Source of the DNA: Cheilinus undulatus
Lineage: Eukaryota; Chordata; Actinopteri; Labriformes; Labridae
DNA length: 64,000 nt
Direction of reading: 5' to 3'
NCBI RefSeq assembly: GCF_018320785.1
Contig: NC_054868.1
Span: forward strand, 43,345,874-43,409,873
Shown here: in pieces, positions 34,101-64,000 of the stretch
Position numbering within the stretch: position 1 is the stretch's first letter
How the letters are laid out: each line of letters opens with the position of its first letter
Notes under the pieces: generated by a model
Databases searched by the model: none
What the model was told of the DNA's origin: nothing
What the model saw: the letters and a program-made list of their open reading frames with translations, nothing else
Translations under genes and position numbers: made by a program

Positions 34101-36420
34101 AGGCAGCATGTGATGTTATGATGCATTCAAGGTCGACTCTGTAAAATTACTATTAGATGAAGGAAATAAAATGTTATGTGTTTAAATACAGGCTGTGAAA
34201 AGTGAATGCATTTATTGCAATTAATTAAGGTCCATAATAAGCGCCCTTTATTGTCCCTTTCAACACTCTTCGGCCCAAACACTCCAGTGTCTCCCTGCAG
34301 CCAGGATGATGTGAAACAAGTCCACCACTGCTCTTTAATGTCTCATTTCACCTTTAAAACTCACATACACCTCAGTGGACATGTCAAAAATCATCTGCAC
34401 CTTGTGTTATCGAATATTTACCTTTATAATATTCCCTTAACAATCTATAACAAGTTCCTTTTTTCTGTAGTTAAGTTCATGTCATGATCTTCAATCGATA
34501 AAAGCAGGTCTTTATCCAAACAGGAAGTCAGTTAACTTTAGTTTAAACAGTAGAAAAATTAAAGATGCCACAAAACCATTTTTAAATGCAAACGGTGGAA
34601 TTTTAAAAAAGCAACAAGAGGATGTAATTACTCATGATTAATTAGAGAGATTCTGTGAATAAGTGCAATTAAAATTGTAATCATTTGACCACTCTGGTTT
34701 GGTATAAACTTGTGAAAGTAACATTTTTTTTCCATGATTTTAATGTATTTTTTGCCCTCTTATGATCATATTTTTAGATATTATATATATATTCGATTGC
34801 ACTTGATATATTTATTGTTTAATTTCATACTAACTCAAACTAAAAACCTCCTTTTCAAATGATAATCATGATTCTTCTTCTTCATAAAACTCCACACTTA
34901 AAAAAAAAAACAAAAAAAAACATAAAACTCAAACCCCACAACCATTATTCTTCTGAAAATCTGTTATTGGCCTCTGGTAGTCTGTGTTGCTGTCTTTACC
35001 ATGTGTACCTTAATGTATTTTGTTTTGTTTTGACTTATTTTTGTTCTTTGTCACCAATAAAGGCAAAAATAAAGAAATAAGGATTTGGAGAGACATTCAG
35101 TTGTTTAAAGAAAGGATGTACTTTCTTTCCCAGCAACCTAAAACAGATAAACTCTGTTGAAGAAATAGATTGTAGTCCCATCTTTCTGCAGATGGTCAGA
35201 AGTCAGAAAAAAGTGATATTATTAATAAAGACTTTGATTGTTAAGGAGTATCAATAAGCTTTCAATATCAATAAAAATGATCCCATCTCTCCAGTGAAAA
35301 GTCTGTACTACATATAAAACTCCATTCAAGGTTCATTGGTATTTTCATCTTTATAATTTAAGTTACAGTGTTGATAGAGCATTGGTGAGTATTTAACATT
35401 TATAATGATTCTATTGTTTAGCAATTTAACTTTAAAAGGAATAAACATGTTTTATTAAATGATAGGACTTTTCATTCACTAGCACTAGATTAAAACTACA
35501 AAGGTTTAAAAAGACTTGAATGTAACTGAAGCTACATTTTAGTCTACAGTGACTAATTTTCAAATAGTTCTCAAAATATAAAATGGCTCTCTTTATTTCA
35601 AACAATATCATAAACAATTACCTAGCAAAAGCTTTTACTGCTGCTGGTTTGCACTTCGTCCTGTTCTGTCAAAGGTACGTCTTAACTCATCTACATCTAC
35701 AGCAGATAAACCAAAACATGACCTCATTTCACACTCTCTTTCCCAGAGGGGATGTACTTGATTTCATAACTGCTGGAGATAGATTTTCCCTCGAGCTTCA
35801 TGTGCATAACTGAAATTAGGTAAGGTATGCATATATGGGCATTTACACTTTTTTAAATGTATCTCATACTATGGATCGACATGACTCAGTTACCTAATAA
35901 TGACTGTCAATTAGTGGGTTTCCCAAAGGTGGTTTGATGTTTGACTCAATCTGCAACTTTGTGTTGAGCTGCAGATGTGCAGAGCAGCAAGAATGGATGA
36001 TTTATCATCGAATATTTATCGTATTCAAAGATTTTCCTGTCAGACTAATGATGGAAATCACAAATTGTATTAAAATAATCTACTGCAAATTGTATTTACA
36101 GAGGAAGTCTGACAGATTTATGTAATTTTTCTGTCCAATCAGACTACAGAAAGTGAAAATCCAGAGAGATATGGGGAAATATTTCTAGGTAAAGTAAGAT
36201 TATGAAAACTTAAAAGGCTCTGAAAGCTAAGACATGGGTTAACATGAGTATTCAACCCATTGTAGCAAAAGCATCAATATTGTTGTCCACATTTATGTAA
36301 GCAAACCTTAAAAATGTGAGCTTACTTATCCTCTGAGAAGGCCGTTATTATGTCTGTCTTTGGACTGTTGAGACTAGACAGAGCCTGTTATTGGCGAGCC
36401 ATAACGACACTCTTGGGGAA
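31139..36420. other. Intergenic DNA between tnip2 and fam193a, no gene seen
   Basis: 31280-31510 has two similar segments ('ccgccatgttattagaggca' and 'ccaccatgttgccagaggca'), an unclassified short direct repeat. 32918-32962 contains a perfect 13-bp inverted repeat. 35047-35080 resembles the 'caataaaggcaaaaa' 3' tail of the SINE seen elsewhere in the window. The remaining sequence is AT-rich with short open frames only. Confidence 0.5.
32918..32962. repeat. Perfect 13-bp inverted repeat with 19-bp loop
   Basis: CACAAATGTGGGC at 32918-32930 pairs with GCCCACATTTGTG at 32950-32962. The stem is too short for a typical microRNA precursor; it may be an eroded transposon end or chance. Confidence 0.6.
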
Positions 36421-37390
36421 ACATCAATTTCAGTTTTTACAGTTTAAAAATTCTCTTTATAAAGGTAAAACTCTCTTGTGGAGTTCCACAAGGTTCAATG
36501 CTAGGACCATTTTTATTCACATTATAAACTCACTGGCCACCACAGTGTATTTGCTCAACTGCTTATTCATGCAAATATCTAAACAACCAATCACATGGCA
36601 ACCATCACCTGACAGCAACTGATGCAATTAGGCATGCAGGCATGGTGCTCAAAATTTAAACCAAGCATCAGCAACGTGAGGAAATTGAAAATTTAGTGAC
36701 TTCAAATGTGCCATGGTTGGTAGTGATCTGGCATACTTTCATGTTAATAAAGACAAATGTTCTATCAATCTTTTTGCAACCCAGTTTTAATGAGCCTGTG
36801 TTAATTATAGCCTCAATTTCTTGTACCTAACTAACAGGAGTGCATCCCATTGTGATCTTCTTCTGCTGCTGTGGCCCTCTGCTTCATGGTTTGGTGAATG
36901 CATTCAGAGATGCTCTTTTGCATACCTTGGTTAGCACGAGTGGTTACTGGGGTTGCTATTGCCTTTGACCTAAATCATCAATGCACTTTGGCCCAGAGAG
37001 CTGCCATTCACTGGATATTTTCTCTTTTTCAGAACATTATTTGTAAACCCAAGAGGCAGGTGTTTGAGAAAATCCCAGTAGATCAGCAGTTTGTGAAATA
37101 CTCAAGAGCAACAACCATGGCTGAATCAAAGTCACTTACATCACCTTTCTTCCTCATTCTGATGCCTTATTTGGACTTTAGCAGATCATTGCTGCCATGC
37201 TGCCATGTGATAGGCTGATTAGATATTTGGGTATATGAACAGTTGAAATGTCATACCTAATGAAGTATGATGAAAACAAAAAGTGGTCCTAGCATTGAAC
37301 CTTGAACCAGGATCCATGACTAACTTTGCCTTTATTTCGGGAAAACTGTGAAACTAAAAAATTGTTTTAATCTGCCTCTCAGAGTCTTTA
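36421..37390. mobile_element. Inverted pair of composite LINE-RT/Tc1 repeats
   Basis: The left arm starts with a LINE reverse-transcriptase fragment whose plus frame reads SCGVPQGSMLGPFLF (36475-36520), the conserved VPQGS-LGP box of non-LTR reverse transcriptases. It runs directly into the 5' end of a Tc1 family at 36531 ('cactggcc', then 'caatcacatggca'). The right arm (about 36840-37390) is the same composite in reverse: Tc1 sequence at 36840-37240, then the same reverse-transcriptase stretch ('gtcctagcattgaaccttga') at 37285-37310. A third copy, in reverse, is at about 47100-47280. All are non-functional. Confidence 0.65.
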
Positions 37391-38506
37391 TGGCTCACCA
37401 ATAACAAGCTATGTCTAGTTTAATCAGTGCAATCTTGATGGTCTTCTCACTGGGACATTTCCCTTGAAAATATCAAAGTATTTCTTCATGTTTATGTGTG
37501 CAGTTGTAGTGTTTGGTAGTGGTTTTTACAATGTGTAGGAAATAAGATTTGACACAAGACACATAATCCTGCCATACTACTGTATTCCATCTTTCAAAAA
37601 AGAAAGACAAGATTTAATATTACTTAACAATATGTTAAAAGTAGCCAGTTTGGCTTCAGTGTTAATACAATATACACTCTATAACAGATTGATAGTGTGA
37701 GTATTGTTCTTTTTTTCAATTTCATTCTGAAAGTATTCTGATACAAGCTGGCTACAGGTCAAAAAGAAAGAAAACAAAAACTGTAACTGGTACACTTTTA
37801 CTCAACAGTTTGTTAAACAGTACTTAAAAACCAAAAAAGAACATTGTCAAGTATTACGCTTTCCTCCTTTCTGTGAAATAGGGTGGAGGAGGTGGTGGTG
37901 GTGGTGGTGGGGGGTTGGGGGCAGGGAGTGGAGACCAGCTGACCAAGCCCATTCCCTTGTCAATCATGTGGATGAGATGCCGTGCGAGGAACGGGAAACG
38001 ATGGGATAGTAAGCCACAATATCTCAAATACAGCTTTTAATTCATTACATTTCTCATTTTTTGAAGTTTCCTTAGTCTCTCTTTTTTTAGGAAACCATCC
38101 AGACATAGTAAGCATCTTCTGACTACAGGTAAGCCATTATAAGAAAAATAATTTCAGACCATGGCTTTTCAGTCAAGAGAAATGCCCAACTCAGACTAAG
38201 AGCACACAAGCACGCAAGGAAAGTTAATCAGATGTAAAGTAGCAGTTTTGTGATTCTTTTTGTGTCGTTTCATTTCATTTTTAGTTTAAGTTCTGCAGGT
38301 GGATCAGTCCAGATGGGTCTGTGTTGGAACCACACAGCGACGAGAACAAAGCAAGGCAGCGAGGGTGTGATTTTGGGCACAGCAGGAGAAAAGTCTGGGA
38401 GGACAACAGCTGGGTGGAGGTAAAGGGATGGGTGGGGAGAAACCATGTGGGTCAGTTTTAGCTGTTAAGGTACTGATTGTGTCCTGACAGTCACTCACTA
38501 ACATCC
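37391..38506 (-). other. fam193a 3' UTR and downstream region
   Basis: Directly downstream of the fam193a stop on the minus strand. Possible minus-strand polyadenylation signals (ATTAAA type) lie near 38036 and 37614, so the UTR is probably 0.5-0.9 kb; the exact end is not determined. A (GGT)n-rich simple repeat lies at 37881-37925. Confidence 0.45.
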
Positions 38507-63822
<25,316 letters not shown>

Positions 63823-64000
63823 CTGAGATGAGCGTGTAGGCAGGAAAAGGAAGGCAGAGAAAGAAAGAAATCATAAGAGAGAAAGTTTGTCTGGCATGTG
63901 TATTGTAACTGAGTCAATATGGATCATAAGGCTGCAAAACAGAGTAGTTTAAAAATGTGAACATTAAATTTGACAAAACAAAACAGCTTTTTGCTTTAGT
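63823..64000 (-). other. fam193a intron upstream of the first visible exon
   Basis: Ends in a CTCAG-type acceptor immediately before the exon at 63822. The preceding fam193a exon is beyond the window edge. Confidence 0.7.

Overview
This window is vertebrate nuclear DNA, most likely from a spiny-rayed (percomorph-like) teleost fish. It has widely spaced multi-exon genes with GT-AG introns, no bacterial operons, and many fish-type transposons (Tc1/mariner, hAT, L1-, L2- and RTE-like LINEs, tRNA-derived SINEs). The species cannot be named from the sequence alone.

Three protein-coding genes are supported. (1) sfrp2, + strand, 3 coding exons between 12601 and 14091, predicts a complete 295-residue secreted Wnt antagonist. 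(2) tnip2 (ABIN-2), + strand, 6 coding exons between 24965 and 27179, predicts a complete 455-residue ubiquitin-binding NF-kappaB regulator. (3) fam193a, - strand, has 21 coding exons between 63822 and 38507. They join in frame to 1522 residues, including the true C-terminus; the 5' end lies beyond the right edge. tnip2 and fam193a converge tail to tail about 11.3 kb apart, the same arrangement as on human 4p16.3. In human, SFRP2 lies on the other arm of chromosome 4 (4q), so its position here reflects fish-lineage linkage.

Layout: 1-12.6 kb is intergenic, rich in remnants of a TTAA-flanked family that carries a piece of a RecQ-like helicase, one Tc1 copy, and a 1.76 kb hAT element with perfect 8-bp target duplications. 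12.6-16.75 kb is sfrp2 and its probable long 3' UTR, which contains a large inverted AT-rich minisatellite. 16.8-24.7 kb is an intergenic transposon cluster (three Tc1 copies or fragments and two hAT-type elements). 24.8-27.9 kb is tnip2, with two adjacent kappaB-type motifs about 150 bp before its ATG. 27.9-38.5 kb is intergenic. 38.5-64 kb is fam193a with long, repeat-laden introns.

The genes do not form a pathway unit. No new multi-gene system was found. The most interesting signals are the kappaB motifs upstream of an NF-kappaB feedback gene, a processed (intron-less) tandem copy inside the hAT element, the helicase-carrying TTAA element family, and the inverted minisatellite in the sfrp2 3' region.
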